Source: Stenotrophomonas nematodicola
Lineage (GTDB): Bacteria > Pseudomonadota > Gammaproteobacteria > Xanthomonadales > Xanthomonadaceae
Direction of reading: 5' to 3'
DNA: 64,000 nt
Assembly: GCF_009467805.1 (NCBI RefSeq)
Contig: NZ_WIAY01000002.1
Coordinates: 674,822-738,821 of the forward strand
The notes under the pieces are model-generated. The model saw nothing but the letters and a program-made list of their open reading frames with translations. It was not told where the DNA came from and did not search any database. A program made the position numbers and the translations under genes. This document shows positions 8,379 to 16,068 of the stretch, one piece after another (the stretch's first letter is position 1; every line of letters starts with the position of its first letter).

Positions 8379-9123
8379 GGGCGCTTTTCCTGGGGAGCGC
8401 GCGGACGTAGGTCGACTTGCCGTCCTTCTTCATTTCGAACAGGCCCGTCGCGGCCAGCAGCTCGCTCAGCTTGGCGTAGCCGTAGTTGCGCGAGTCGAAC
8501 GAGGCCTGATTGCCGATCTGGCTTCCGACCGGGCCCAGGTGCGACCAGCCATCCTCGGCTTCGGCCGACGCCACCGCGCGGCGCAGCATCTGTACCAGGC
8601 GGGTGTCGCTGCGCAGCTCCGGGCCGGTCTTGCGCGGCCGCGCTTCCTCGTTGTCCTGCTCCACTTCCGGGTCGGCAGCGTGGCCCTGTCCCAGCGCCTC
8701 GAGGTAGGTGAACTTCGAGCAGGCGTTGACGAACGGCTCCGGCGTTTTCTTCTCGCCGAAGCCATACACCTTCACCCCGTCGGTCAGCAGGCGCATCACC
8801 AGCGGGGTGAAATCCGCATCGCTGGAGACGATGGCGAAGCCGTCCAGGTTGCGCGCATACAGCATGTCCATCGCATCGATCACCATCGCCATGTCCGACG
8901 CATTCTTGCCCCGGCTGTACGCGAACTGCTGGATGGGGCGGATCGCGTAGGCGTGCAGCACCGATTCCCAGCCTTTCAACCGCGGGCTCTTCCAGTTCCC
9001 GTAGGCGCGGCGCACGTTGGCCACGCCATAGCGCGCCACCTCGGCCAGTACCACGTCGATCTTCGACGACGGCGCATTGTCGGCATCGATCAACAGGGCG
9101 ATGCGCTTTTCCGGTTCGGACAT
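8374..9123 (-). CDS. NYN-domain protein with C-terminal OST-HTH/LOTUS domain
   Basis: A 249-residue predicted RNA-processing protein. The start ATG 9123 has GGAGG upstream. Residues 8-150 form a PIN-like NYN domain with the acidic residues IDADNA (Asp13, Asp15), SDMAMVIDAMD (about 77-86) and SSDADF (about 101-105), which bind the catalytic metal in related nucleases. Residues 165-245 (TRLVQMLRRAVASAEAEDGW to the end) match the OST-HTH/LOTUS fold, an RNA-binding module often attached to NYN. The TAG stop codon falls inside a REP hairpin unit (8374-8376). RNA target unknown. Confidence 0.9.
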   Translation of the reverse strand: MSEPEKRIALLIDADNAPSSKIDVVLAEVARYGVANVRRAYGNWKSPRLKGWESVLHAYAIRPIQQFAYSRGKNASDMAMVIDAMDMLYARNLDGFAIVSSDADFTPLVMRLLTDGVKVYGFGEKKTPEPFVNACSKFTYLEALGQGHAADPEVEQDNEEARPRKTGPELRSDTRLVQMLRRAVASAEAEDGWSHLGPVGSQIGNQASFDSRNYGYAKLSELLAATGLFEMKKDGKSTYVRALPRKSAR

Positions 9124-9286
9124 CTCGACCTCCAGTGCGGATGGACACAGGCCGCCGGCAAGCGCGACCGCTGCTGAACCCAGTATCGACCATCCACGTG
9201 AACATCGCGCGTCACGTGCGACGATACGACGCGTCGACAACGTTCCCACGGTGCCGGATGGCCGGCCCCAGCCCAGGAGTGACTGC

Positions 9287-10576
9287 ATGACCCGCGCCCC
9301 CCTGCCCCACCTGGTCGTCATCGGTGGCGGTTTCGCCGGCCTCTGGGCCACCCGCGCATTGGCCAGGGCGCACGTCCGCATCACCCTGGTGGACCGCCGC
9401 AACCACCACCTGTTCCAGCCGCTGCTCTACCAGGTGGCCACCGCCGGCCTGTCGGCACCCGATATCGCCGCACCCCTGCGGCATATCCTCGGCAACCAGC
9501 GCAACGTCGAGGTGCGACTGGGCGAAGTCACCGCGATCGACAAGCACGCCCGCAGCATCACCCTCGCCGACGGCAGCCAGCTCGGCTACGACATGCTGAT
9601 GCTCTGCACCGGGGCCACGCATGCCTACTTCGGCCACGACGAATGGGCCGCCGACGCGCCAGGCCTGAAAACCCTGGACGATGCGATCGCACTGCGCCGC
9701 AAGCTGCTGCTTGCCTTCGAGCGCGCCGAGGCCGAACCGGACCCGGCGCGCAAGGCCGCCTGGCTCAGTTTCGCCGTGGTCGGCGGCGGCCCGACCGGTG
9801 TGGAACTGGCCGGCACGCTGGCCGAGATCGCGCGCCACACATTGCGCAACGAGTTCCGTCATATCGACCCGGCCAGCGCCAAGGTCCGCTTGGTGGAGGC
9901 CGGTCCGCGCGTGCTGTCCAGCTTCCCCGAGGTGCTGTCGCTGAAGGCGCGTCGCCAGTTGGAGAAGCTCGGCGTGGATGTCCTGACCGGCACGCCGGTG
10001 ACCCACATCGATGGCGAGGGCTTCCAGCTGGGCGACCGGTTCTTTGCCGCCCGCACCGTGGTCTGGGCCGCTGGCGTGGCGGCCTCGCCGCTGGCCCGCA
10101 CGCTCGACGTCCCGCTGGACCGCGCCGGCCGCGTGCCGGTGCAACCCGACCTCACGCTGGACGGTCACCCGGAGATCTTCGTGGCCGGCGATCTGGCTGC
10201 CATCAGCCAGGCCGACGGCAAACCGGTACCGGGCGTTGCGCCCGCCGCCAAACAGATGGGCAAGCACGTCGCCGCGACCATTCGCGCGCGGCTGGAGGGC
10301 AAGCCCACGCCGGGCCCCTTCGCGTACCAGGACGTCGGCAACCTGGCCACGATCGGGCGCATGGCGGCGATCGTGCACCTGGGCAGGCTGCAGCTGTCCG
10401 GCGTGCTCGCCTGGTGGTTCTGGCTGGCCGCGCACGTGTTCTTCCTGATCGGCTTCCGCAACCGCATCGTGGTGCTGCTCAACTGGGCCGTGGCGTACTG
10501 GAGCTACCAGCGCAGCGCGCGGATCATCTTCGGCGACGACCGCGACGACCGACGGCCCCGTCCCCCGTCACCCTGA
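9287..10576 (+). CDS. Type II NADH dehydrogenase (NAD(P)/FAD-dependent oxidoreductase)
   Basis: A 429-residue peripheral membrane flavoprotein that passes electrons from NADH to quinone without pumping protons. It shows the N-terminal FAD-binding motif VVIGGGFAGLWATRAL (about 9-24), the second dinucleotide motif VVGGGPTGVELAGTL (about 165-180), the family signature HHLFQPLLYQVATAGLS, and a FAD-binding IFVAGDLA near residue 300. Hydrophobic helices at about 365-410 fit the membrane-anchored group. The start ATG 9287 follows CAGGAGT. It stands alone, divergent from the NYN gene. Confidence 0.93.
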   Translation: MTRAPLPHLVVIGGGFAGLWATRALARAHVRITLVDRRNHHLFQPLLYQVATAGLSAPDIAAPLRHILGNQRNVEVRLGEVTAIDKHARSITLADGSQLGYDMLMLCTGATHAYFGHDEWAADAPGLKTLDDAIALRRKLLLAFERAEAEPDPARKAAWLSFAVVGGGPTGVELAGTLAEIARHTLRNEFRHIDPASAKVRLVEAGPRVLSSFPEVLSLKARRQLEKLGVDVLTGTPVTHIDGEGFQLGDRFFAARTVVWAAGVAASPLARTLDVPLDRAGRVPVQPDLTLDGHPEIFVAGDLAAISQADGKPVPGVAPAAKQMGKHVAATIRARLEGKPTPGPFAYQDVGNLATIGRMAAIVHLGRLQLSGVLAWWFWLAAHVFFLIGFRNRIVVLLNWAVAYWSYQRSARIIFGDDRDDRRPRPPSP

Positions 10577-10847
10577 GCCCGGCGGCACTCAGCCGGGCGG
10601 GCGACGGGCGACGTCGATGCGTGGCGTGCGCAGGTGCCTTACGCTGGCGGTGACGGCCTCCGGTGCGGTGTCGTCCCGCTTCGCCGGCCACACGTCGCGG
10701 ACTGTCCCGCAGGCAGCGTGCAGGCGTTGCGCATGGTCGTGCGCGTCGCCATCGCGGATCACCACGTTGCGACCACGCGGACCCGGATTCGACGACCGCC
10801 GGGATCGGCGGTAGAGTCGCGGCAGTTTCTTCAGGGGGAGAAGCCGC
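10577..10847. other. Intergenic region with a terminator-like hairpin
   Basis: About 270 bp without a supported gene. A GC hairpin at 10577-10598 (GCCCGGC, 8-base loop, GCCGGGC) lies just after the NADH dehydrogenase stop and may act as a terminator, although no T tract follows. An 86-codon open frame on the minus strand has no ribosome binding site and no recognisable domain. The right end carries the ribosome binding site GGGGGAG of the lipoprotein gene. Confidence 0.5.
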
Positions 10848-11936
10848 ATGACGCATCACCGTCAGGTACGAGGCTGGCCGCTGGCCCTGTCGGCCCTGCT
10901 GGCCGGTTGCAGCGCGACCACCGGCATCGGCGTGAAGGACGTCCCGTACCCGACGGTGCGCAGCAGTTGGGCGCAGGCCGGCATCACCGATGCACGCCAG
11001 CCGTTCTCCGCCGTGTTCTGCCGGCACCTGCAGGCCACGCCCGCCACGGCGATGCAGGACTGCGCGCGGTGGTGGTGGCCGATCGAGGCCGGGGCCACCG
11101 ACGTCGCTGACCGGCCCCTGTCCGACCCGCTGCCCGCCACACGCGATCTGGTGATCATCCCCGGCATCTTCGGCGAGTGCGTGGCACCGTGGGTAACGCC
11201 CTTCTCGCACGACCATGCGGCGCTGGCAGCGCTGGGCTACCGGGTCAGCGTGGCGGACGTGGAGGGGCGCGCGTCCGCGGCGCGCAACGCCGACCACCTG
11301 CATACCCACCTGGCCCGGCTGCCGGAGGATGCCAACGCCGTGATCATCGCCTATTCCAAGGGCGCCACCGACGTGATGCTGGCGGTCAGCCAGCCACAGG
11401 CTGCTGCGTGGCGGCACAAGGTATCGGCCCTGATCGCCGTGGCCGGCGCGGTGCAGGGCTCGCCGCTCGCCGATGACGGGCACACGCTGTATCGCGACCT
11501 GGCGCGGTTCGATCTGCCCACCTGCGACCGCAGCGATGCCGGGGGCGTCCGCAGCCTGACGCATGCGGAGGCCATGCGCGTCGCCGACGCCTTTGCGGCA
11601 TCGCGTCCGCCGTTTCCCACCTACAGCGTCGTCGCCGTTGCCGAACGTGGCAACGTCAATTCCCTGCTCGCCGGCACGCACGCGTGGCTGTCGCTGATCG
11701 ACGCGCGCAACGACGGACAGGTGCTGCTGGAAGACGCCGTGATTCCCGGCAGCACGGTGCTGGGTGTGTTCCGTGCCGACCACTGGTCGATCGCGCTGCC
11801 GTTCGAGGACAGCCCCGCCCCGCTGATGCGCCCGTTCCGGCGCAACAACCACTTCCCCCGCGGCCCATTGGTCCGGGCAATGCTGGAGTTCACTGCCCCA
11901 GTGGCCGCGTCACGTGTCACCACCAAGGAGGAGTAG
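10848..11936 (+). CDS. Lipoprotein with alpha/beta-hydrolase fold
   Basis: A 362-residue protein with a lipoprotein signal (LSALLAGC, lipidated Cys21) and a predicted alpha/beta-hydrolase body. LVIIPGIFGECV (about 101-112) fits the oxyanion-hole strand, and VIIAYSKGATD places the nucleophile Ser at about 170 in a Y-S-K-G elbow instead of the common G-x-S-x-G. ADHWSIALP near residue 310 could hold the His. It is probably anchored in the outer membrane or periplasm, acting as an esterase or lipase. A strong ribosome binding site precedes ATG 10848. The metallophosphoesterase gene starts four bases after its stop, so the two form an operon. Confidence 0.75.
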   Translation: MTHHRQVRGWPLALSALLAGCSATTGIGVKDVPYPTVRSSWAQAGITDARQPFSAVFCRHLQATPATAMQDCARWWWPIEAGATDVADRPLSDPLPATRDLVIIPGIFGECVAPWVTPFSHDHAALAALGYRVSVADVEGRASAARNADHLHTHLARLPEDANAVIIAYSKGATDVMLAVSQPQAAAWRHKVSALIAVAGAVQGSPLADDGHTLYRDLARFDLPTCDRSDAGGVRSLTHAEAMRVADAFAASRPPFPTYSVVAVAERGNVNSLLAGTHAWLSLIDARNDGQVLLEDAVIPGSTVLGVFRADHWSIALPFEDSPAPLMRPFRRNNHFPRGPLVRAMLEFTAPVAASRVTTKEE

Positions 11937-11939
11937 TGC

Positions 11940-13541
11940 ATGCACAAGGTGCTGGTTGCCGCCGCGTTGGCGGCGTGTTCGGCGTCGGCGTTGGGCGCGG
12001 AGGAAACGACATCGCCCACGCAGGTGTTCTTCCTGGCGGATCCGCAGATCCACAACGTGTACGGCGCCGCGCTGAAGCAGATGTTTCCGGTGTCCAACTG
12101 GGTGTCGGGCGTGGCGATCCGGCCGCCGGAGGTCAACCTGTTGGCGCCGCTTGTGCTGAGGCACTCACTGACCCGTGGGATGGAACAGCTGCCAGCGGAC
12201 AATCGCCTGGTCGTCGTATTGGGAGATGGAACCAACATTGGCTGTAGCGGCGAGGCCGAGGTATTCGATGCGGAGTTTCGACGTTCCGATACCACGATCC
12301 GCCTGATGGCACACGGCAATCACGACAGTTACCTGATGGGCACCGTGAACTCGTATGGGCCCCGCCCAGAGGATACCCGCCCGCTTGATCACATGAGCAG
12401 GGCGCCGCTGCCGGTGGACGAAACCTGGTACACCGCGACGCCGTCTCCTGTGGTCACCGGCACCAGTATGGCCAACCGCAACTGGGCCGACGGCTGCTAT
12501 CAGCCTGTCGGGAACGGGGGGCAACCCGGCACCCCGATGAACAAGGTGCGCTGGATGGCACGCTATGCAGCGAGCCTTGAGGCGCAGGGGTTGGTCCAGA
12601 CACCGGGCGGCACGGCAAAGCACGGGGGACTGCGATTCACGGGCAGCGCCGTGCCTGGGACACCGCTGGCTGCACTGAACTATCGCTCCGAAGGCATCTG
12701 GTACCGCCCGAAGCAGTCCACGACGCCTGGACACTCGGACTACGCCCGCAGCTGGAACTCGTACATGGTGCAGGCCGTCGACCTGGATGCGCGACACACG
12801 CTGGTGCTGATCGATACGTCCGTGTGCCAGAACGCCCGCGGCGGTCCCTCGTATGTGCTCAGCAATGCCGGACAGAATGCCTGTCTCGGCTGGGAGCAGT
12901 ACGCAACGCTGACAAGGATGCTGGATGGCATGGCGGATGAGAGGAGCCTGATTGTCGGCGGTCATTTCCCGCTCAACGATCTCAAGGGAGATCGCAGGAA
13001 ACTCATCGCGCTGTTCAACAAGGTGCGCCCCGCAGGGTGGACCTACGTCTCGGGGCACACCCACCACGCAATCACCAGCAGGAAATACGGCAACGGTGTG
13101 GATGTGAACATCGGCTCCACAACCGACTGGCCGATGGAAAGCCACGTCCTGGCCTTCGCCGCTGATGCGCCTACGGTGGTGGACACGAAGTCGCTGGTGA
13201 TCGGGACCACCATTGCCCAGCCGATGACGTATCGGGCAGGAACGCAGATGGGCGGAAAGTACTCCGAGCTGTGCCGCCATCTCCCCGTGGCCAGGGCCCT
13301 CGCCGACGCCTCCCCGGAAACAGCGGGCACGCTGTGGGTGTCCCCCTCACTGACGACGACACAGTGCGACGCCATCCAGGCCGACTGGGCGAAGCATGCC
13401 CAGGTTTTGATGGACGACCAGGAGCGGATCTCCAAGCGCTTCGACGACGAGCCGCGATACCGGGACTTCGTGCTGTCGGTTGCGGCAAGCGCCAGCCTGC
13501 ACGAGCACAGGTCCTTCAGCCTCGGCAACTACCTCCCCTGA
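11940..13541 (+). CDS. Secreted calcineurin-like metallophosphoesterase
   Basis: A 533-residue protein with an N-terminal signal peptide (about residues 1-20) and the metal-binding motifs of the calcineurin superfamily in order: LADPQIH (Asp34, His38), LGDGTN (Asp96), AHGNHDS (Asn127-His128), VGGHFPL (about 341-347) and SGHTHH (about 370). The family hydrolyses phosphomonoesters or phosphodiesters using two metals; this one should act in the periplasm or outside. The start ATG 11940 follows AAGGAGGAG. It is cotranscribed with the upstream lipoprotein hydrolase, suggesting a shared task such as lipid or phosphoester scavenging, which is inference. Confidence 0.85.
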   Translation: MHKVLVAAALAACSASALGAEETTSPTQVFFLADPQIHNVYGAALKQMFPVSNWVSGVAIRPPEVNLLAPLVLRHSLTRGMEQLPADNRLVVVLGDGTNIGCSGEAEVFDAEFRRSDTTIRLMAHGNHDSYLMGTVNSYGPRPEDTRPLDHMSRAPLPVDETWYTATPSPVVTGTSMANRNWADGCYQPVGNGGQPGTPMNKVRWMARYAASLEAQGLVQTPGGTAKHGGLRFTGSAVPGTPLAALNYRSEGIWYRPKQSTTPGHSDYARSWNSYMVQAVDLDARHTLVLIDTSVCQNARGGPSYVLSNAGQNACLGWEQYATLTRMLDGMADERSLIVGGHFPLNDLKGDRRKLIALFNKVRPAGWTYVSGHTHHAITSRKYGNGVDVNIGSTTDWPMESHVLAFAADAPTVVDTKSLVIGTTIAQPMTYRAGTQMGGKYSELCRHLPVARALADASPETAGTLWVSPSLTTTQCDAIQADWAKHAQVLMDDQERISKRFDDEPRYRDFVLSVAASASLHEHRSFSLGNYLP

Positions 13542-13549
13542 GCGCTCCC

Positions 13550-13579
13550 TGCAGCGCCCGGTGCCTGCCGGGCGCTGCA
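13550..13579. terminator. Perfect 12-bp stem-loop after the metallophosphoesterase gene
   Basis: TGCAGCGCCCGG (13550-13561), a 6-base loop, and its exact complement (13568-13579) begin eight bases after the stop codon. There is no T tract, so it may be a Rho-assisted terminator or an mRNA-stabilising hairpin. It could serve both strands because the small genes to the right converge on it. Confidence 0.55.
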
Positions 13580-13592
13580 TCCGCGCCCCACG

Positions 13593-13837
13593 TCAGTCGT
13601 CGATGGCGTCGATCACGCCGGTGCCGTGGCGGACGCACACGGTGAGGATCGGCCCTGGTCCGATTCGCGGCTCCGGTCTCACGCATTGGCGGAATCGGCG
13701 TCCAGCGGCACGCCCACCGCGCACAGCCACATTGACGCCGCCACGCGCGGGGCGGCACCCGACGCGCCGCCCATTGCAGCCGCGCCGGCTCTGCCTCGCC
13801 AGCGGTCCCCGCCCGCCCCTTCTTCCATCGTCGTCAT
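13593..13837 (-). pseudogene. Possible frameshifted or coupled small gene
   Basis: On the minus strand an ATG at 13837, with AAGGAG nine bases upstream, opens a 52-residue frame that ends at TGA 13679-13681. The next frame takes over exactly there, through an overlapping GTGA (GTG at 13682). It runs 29 residues (VRPEPRIGPGPILTVCVRHG and onward) to a TGA at 13593-13595, with strongly GC-ending codons. Joined, they would make one protein of about 81 residues. Either one base has been lost or two tiny proteins are coupled. It lies directly downstream of the DUF2004 gene. No family recognised. Confidence 0.4.
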
Positions 13838-13879
13838 GACACGCTGCTCCTTGTGTCGGGTCGTGCGGGACGGACCCGG

Positions 13880-14203
13880 TCAGCTTTCCATCGAAATGCC
13901 GTCGATCACGCCTGCGTCGTCGAAATGGACCGACAGCACGTACTGGGTGACGTCGCCCGGCAGGGTGAAATCGATGTACTCCATTTCATCTTCCCCCCAT
14001 GCCGAGGCGAACTGGAGCAGGCCGATGATGCTGGCGGTATCCGGTTCGGTCTGGCCAAGGTATTGGCGCCAGTAGCTGGCCGGCAGTTCCTCGCGATGAT
14101 GGCTGGCGAACAGGTCGACCCCGTCCTCTGCGGCCTCGGTACCGATGGCCTGTTTTATCGCGGCCAGGGCATCGGCCTGCCGCTGCGTTGCAATGTCGGT
14201 CAT
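13880..14203 (-). CDS. DUF2004-like small protein
   Basis: A 107-residue acidic, soluble protein starting at ATG 14203 with AAGGAA upstream. The C-terminal half (YIDFTLPGDVTQYVLSVHFD, then GISMES at the end) matches the DUF2004 pattern; no catalytic motif is apparent. It follows the RraB-like gene by 29 bases on the same strand. Many DUF2004 and RraB-fold proteins travel in small clusters of cytosolic single-domain proteins. The function is unknown. Confidence 0.7.
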   Translation of the reverse strand: MTDIATQRQADALAAIKQAIGTEAAEDGVDLFASHHREELPASYWRQYLGQTEPDTASIIGLLQFASAWGEDEMEYIDFTLPGDVTQYVLSVHFDDAGVIDGISMES

Positions 14204-14232
14204 GTGCGTTCCTTGTTCATGCGTGCGTGCGG

Positions 14233-14580
14233 TCAACTGGCCTGCGACATGCAGCCCCAGCCGTCGACCTTGCCACTGTAGGACACCGCCTCGCTGACCA
14301 GCAGGCCTTCGAAGCCGGCGATGTTCTGGTAGGTCGGGATCATCAGCGGATGCACCACCACCTGCCACGGGAAGTCCTCGTTCTCTTCATAGGCGGAGAA
14401 CGACACCTTCTGCTCGTTGCGCAGCAGGTGCACCGCAAACGCGATGGCGACGTCTTCGGTCGGGAAGATCAGCGCGAAGTCCACTTCGCGGGGAATGGTC
14501 AGGTCGTCGCCGTCCTGCAGCATGTTCCACAGCACATCGCCGTTTTCGTCTTCCGGGTACAACGCAACATCGCGGGTCAT
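14233..14580 (-). CDS. RraB-fold protein (ribonuclease E inhibitor B family)
   Basis: A 115-residue protein with the family features PEDENGDVLWNMLQDGDDL, REVDFALIFPTEDVAIAFA, PWQVVVHPLMIPTY, and a Gly-Trp-Gly-Cys close (DGWGC). In E. coli RraB binds the RNase E C-terminal region and lowers its activity. The protein here is shorter (RraB is about 138 residues) and may be a paralogue with another partner. Same direction as, and 29 bases from, the DUF2004 gene. Only a weak ribosome binding site precedes ATG 14580. Confidence 0.75.
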   Translation of the reverse strand: MTRDVALYPEDENGDVLWNMLQDGDDLTIPREVDFALIFPTEDVAIAFAVHLLRNEQKVSFSAYEENEDFPWQVVVHPLMIPTYQNIAGFEGLLVSEAVSYSGKVDGWGCMSQAS

Positions 14581-14647
14581 GGCAATCCAGGGTGGGTGGT
14601 CTGCAGGGATTGTCGGCCAGGATCGCGTGGGCGACCAGTGGGTCTGC

Positions 14648-14920
14648 TCAGGGCGCCTGCAGCCACGCCAGCTTGCGTGCGCGCGGCTGGCGCTTGAGCG
14701 CCCATTCGGCCTTCGAGGCTGCCGCGCGGTCGGGGTAGGCGCGCATGGCCAGCACTTTCACCGGCGGATTGGCGCGGGTGTAGCGGGCCCCCTTGCCGGC
14801 CAGGTGGGCCTGGAAGCGAGCCGCCACGTCGGTGCTGATGCCCGCGTAGAAGCTGCCGTTGCGGCATTCGAGCAGGTACAGATACCAGCAGGCGGACGCG
14901 GTGGGCGGTTCAGCGGACAT
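14648..14920 (-). CDS. GIY-YIG nuclease family protein (UPF0213/YhbQ-like)
   Basis: A 90-residue single-domain protein. The GIY-YIG core is seen as [19 protein letters not shown] (about 12-30), with the conserved Arg in AARFQAH (about 38) and Glu in KAEWALK (about 76). Such small proteins bind and nick DNA in vitro; the physiological role is unclear. The start ATG 14920 lies about 50 bp from the start of the divergent riboswitch transcript. No clear ribosome binding site is visible. Confidence 0.88.
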   Translation of the reverse strand: MSAEPPTASACWYLYLLECRNGSFYAGISTDVAARFQAHLAGKGARYTRANPPVKVLAMRAYPDRAAASKAEWALKRQPRARKLAWLQAP

Positions 14921-14956
14921 ACCGGGATTATCCCCCGGACCGGTGCCGCTGGCTGC

Positions 14957-14962
14957 TAGAAT
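14957..14962 (+). promoter_or_regulatory. Candidate -10 element for the glycine riboswitch transcript
   Basis: TAGAAT (14957-14962) lies eight bases before the first conserved base of the riboswitch (14971), the right distance for a transcription start near 14969. No good -35 is visible upstream, so the promoter may be weak or activator-dependent. Confidence 0.45.
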
Positions 14963-14970
14963 CCGCCCCG

Positions 14971-15165
14971 GATGCAGGAGAGAGGCGCCGCGCTGGCGCC
15001 CGCCGAAGGCGCAGGCTCCCATAATCGCTCAGGCCGGTGGCCCGATACGCCACCAACCATGCATCCGACACGCCGATCTGGAGAGAGGTCTTCAATGACC
15101 CGCCGAAGGGGCACGTGGCCTGGCCACCGAACTCTCAGGCAAAAGGACAGCGGGAGCGGCAACGG
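14971..15165 (+). ncRNA. Tandem glycine riboswitch
   Basis: Two consecutive glycine aptamers. The first (about 14971-15060) has GGAGAGAGG and CGCCGAAGGCGCA, with CTCAGGCC near 15028. The second (about 15068-15160) has the near-consensus GGAGAGAGG, CCGCCGAAGGGG and CTCAGGCAAAAGGACAG. These are the conserved cores of the class. Tandem aptamers bind glycine and usually switch expression on. About 80 bases separate it from the start codon of the downstream membrane protein; I see no strong terminator there, so control of translation start is more likely than attenuation. Confidence 0.93.
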
Positions 15166-15246
15166 TATCCCCCTCTCACGACAGTGCACCGCGCTGGCGT
15201 GCGTCGTGCGTGGTTCCGTCCCCGTTTGTCGTGTCCGGAGCCCCCC

Positions 15247-15864
15247 ATGCTGCTCTCCCTGATCTACCTCATCGCCATCTCCGCCGAAGCCATGACCGGC
15301 GCACTGTCTGCCGGGCGACGGCGCATGGACCTGTTCGGCGTGGTCATCATTGCCTGTGTCACTGCGCTCGGTGGCGGCTCGCTGCGCGACATCGTGCTGG
15401 GCCACTACCCGCTGGGCTGGGTGAAGCACCCGGAGTACCTCGGCTTCACCATCTGCGCGGCGCTGATCGCCACCTGGGTGGCGCGCTGGATGCACCACTT
15501 CCGCCGTACCTTCCTGGTGCTGGACGGGCTGGGCCTGATTGCGTTCACCCTGATCGGCTGCGCGGTGGCGCGCGAAGGTGGGCATACCGCGCCGATCGTG
15601 CTGATCGCCGGCATGTTGACCGGTGCATTCGGTGGCGTGCTGCGTGACGTGCTGTGCAACGAAGTGCCGCTGATCTTCCAGAAGGAACTGTATGCGGTGA
15701 TCACCCTGCTGACCGGCGCGGCCTGGCTGGTGCTGCTGGAACTGGGGATGTCGCTCAATGCAGCCACGCTGTGGTGCCTCGGCGGCGGTTTCCTGTTCCG
15801 CCTGCTGGCGATCCACTTCAAATGGGAAATGCCCAAGTTCGTGTACCGCGACGAGGTGCATTGA
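15247..15864 (+). CDS. TRIC/UPF0126-family membrane protein under glycine riboswitch control
   Basis: A 205-residue inner-membrane protein with about seven helices arranged as two repeats. Each repeat carries the family signature: ALGGGSLRDIVLG (about 39-51) and GAFGGVLRDVLCNEVP (about 127-142). The family is annotated as trimeric intracellular cation channels. Its frequent position behind glycine riboswitches has led to the idea of a glycine transporter, which the context here supports. The start ATG 15247 follows CGGAGC. Monocistronic. Confidence 0.92.
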   Translation: MLLSLIYLIAISAEAMTGALSAGRRRMDLFGVVIIACVTALGGGSLRDIVLGHYPLGWVKHPEYLGFTICAALIATWVARWMHHFRRTFLVLDGLGLIAFTLIGCAVAREGGHTAPIVLIAGMLTGAFGGVLRDVLCNEVPLIFQKELYAVITLLTGAAWLVLLELGMSLNAATLWCLGGGFLFRLLAIHFKWEMPKFVYRDEVH

Positions 15865-15876
15865 GCCGCTGACGCA

Positions 15877-15896
15877 CACATGACCAAGGTCATGTG
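15877..15896. promoter_or_regulatory. Perfect 20-bp palindrome between the TRIC gene and mdtA
   Basis: CACATGACC, a two-base centre AA, then GGTCATGTG: a perfect dyad starting 13 bases after the TRIC gene stop and about 170 bp before mdtA. Without a T tract it does not look like an intrinsic terminator. An operator for a dimeric regulator of the efflux operon is plausible. Confidence 0.45.
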
Positions 15897-16034
15897 AGCG
15901 CAGGGGGCCGCGCGCGTTACCATAGCGGTCCCGTCCTCGCCGACGGCATCCAGCCACGCCGCGGCATTCGACTGCGGCCCCGCCAGACATCCCCACTTCG
16001 TCCCGCCTGCCCCCACGGGCCGGTATCTCATGGA

Positions 16035-16058
16035 CGCGCCAACCGCTGGTCGGCGCGC
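16035..16058. repeat. REP-like hairpin just upstream of mdtA
   Basis: CGCGCCAACCGCTGGTCGGCGCG forms an imperfect hairpin with the same ACCGCTGGTCGGC core as the GTAG repeats at 8317-8378, but lacks the GTAG end. It ends about ten bases before the mdtA start codon and may affect its translation. Confidence 0.4.
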
Positions 16059-16068
16059 AGGATGCCCC

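Noticed and set aside
10589..10849. 86-codon minus-strand frame before the lipoprotein gene
   Set aside because: No ribosome binding site, shares the start region with the divergent gene, no domain.
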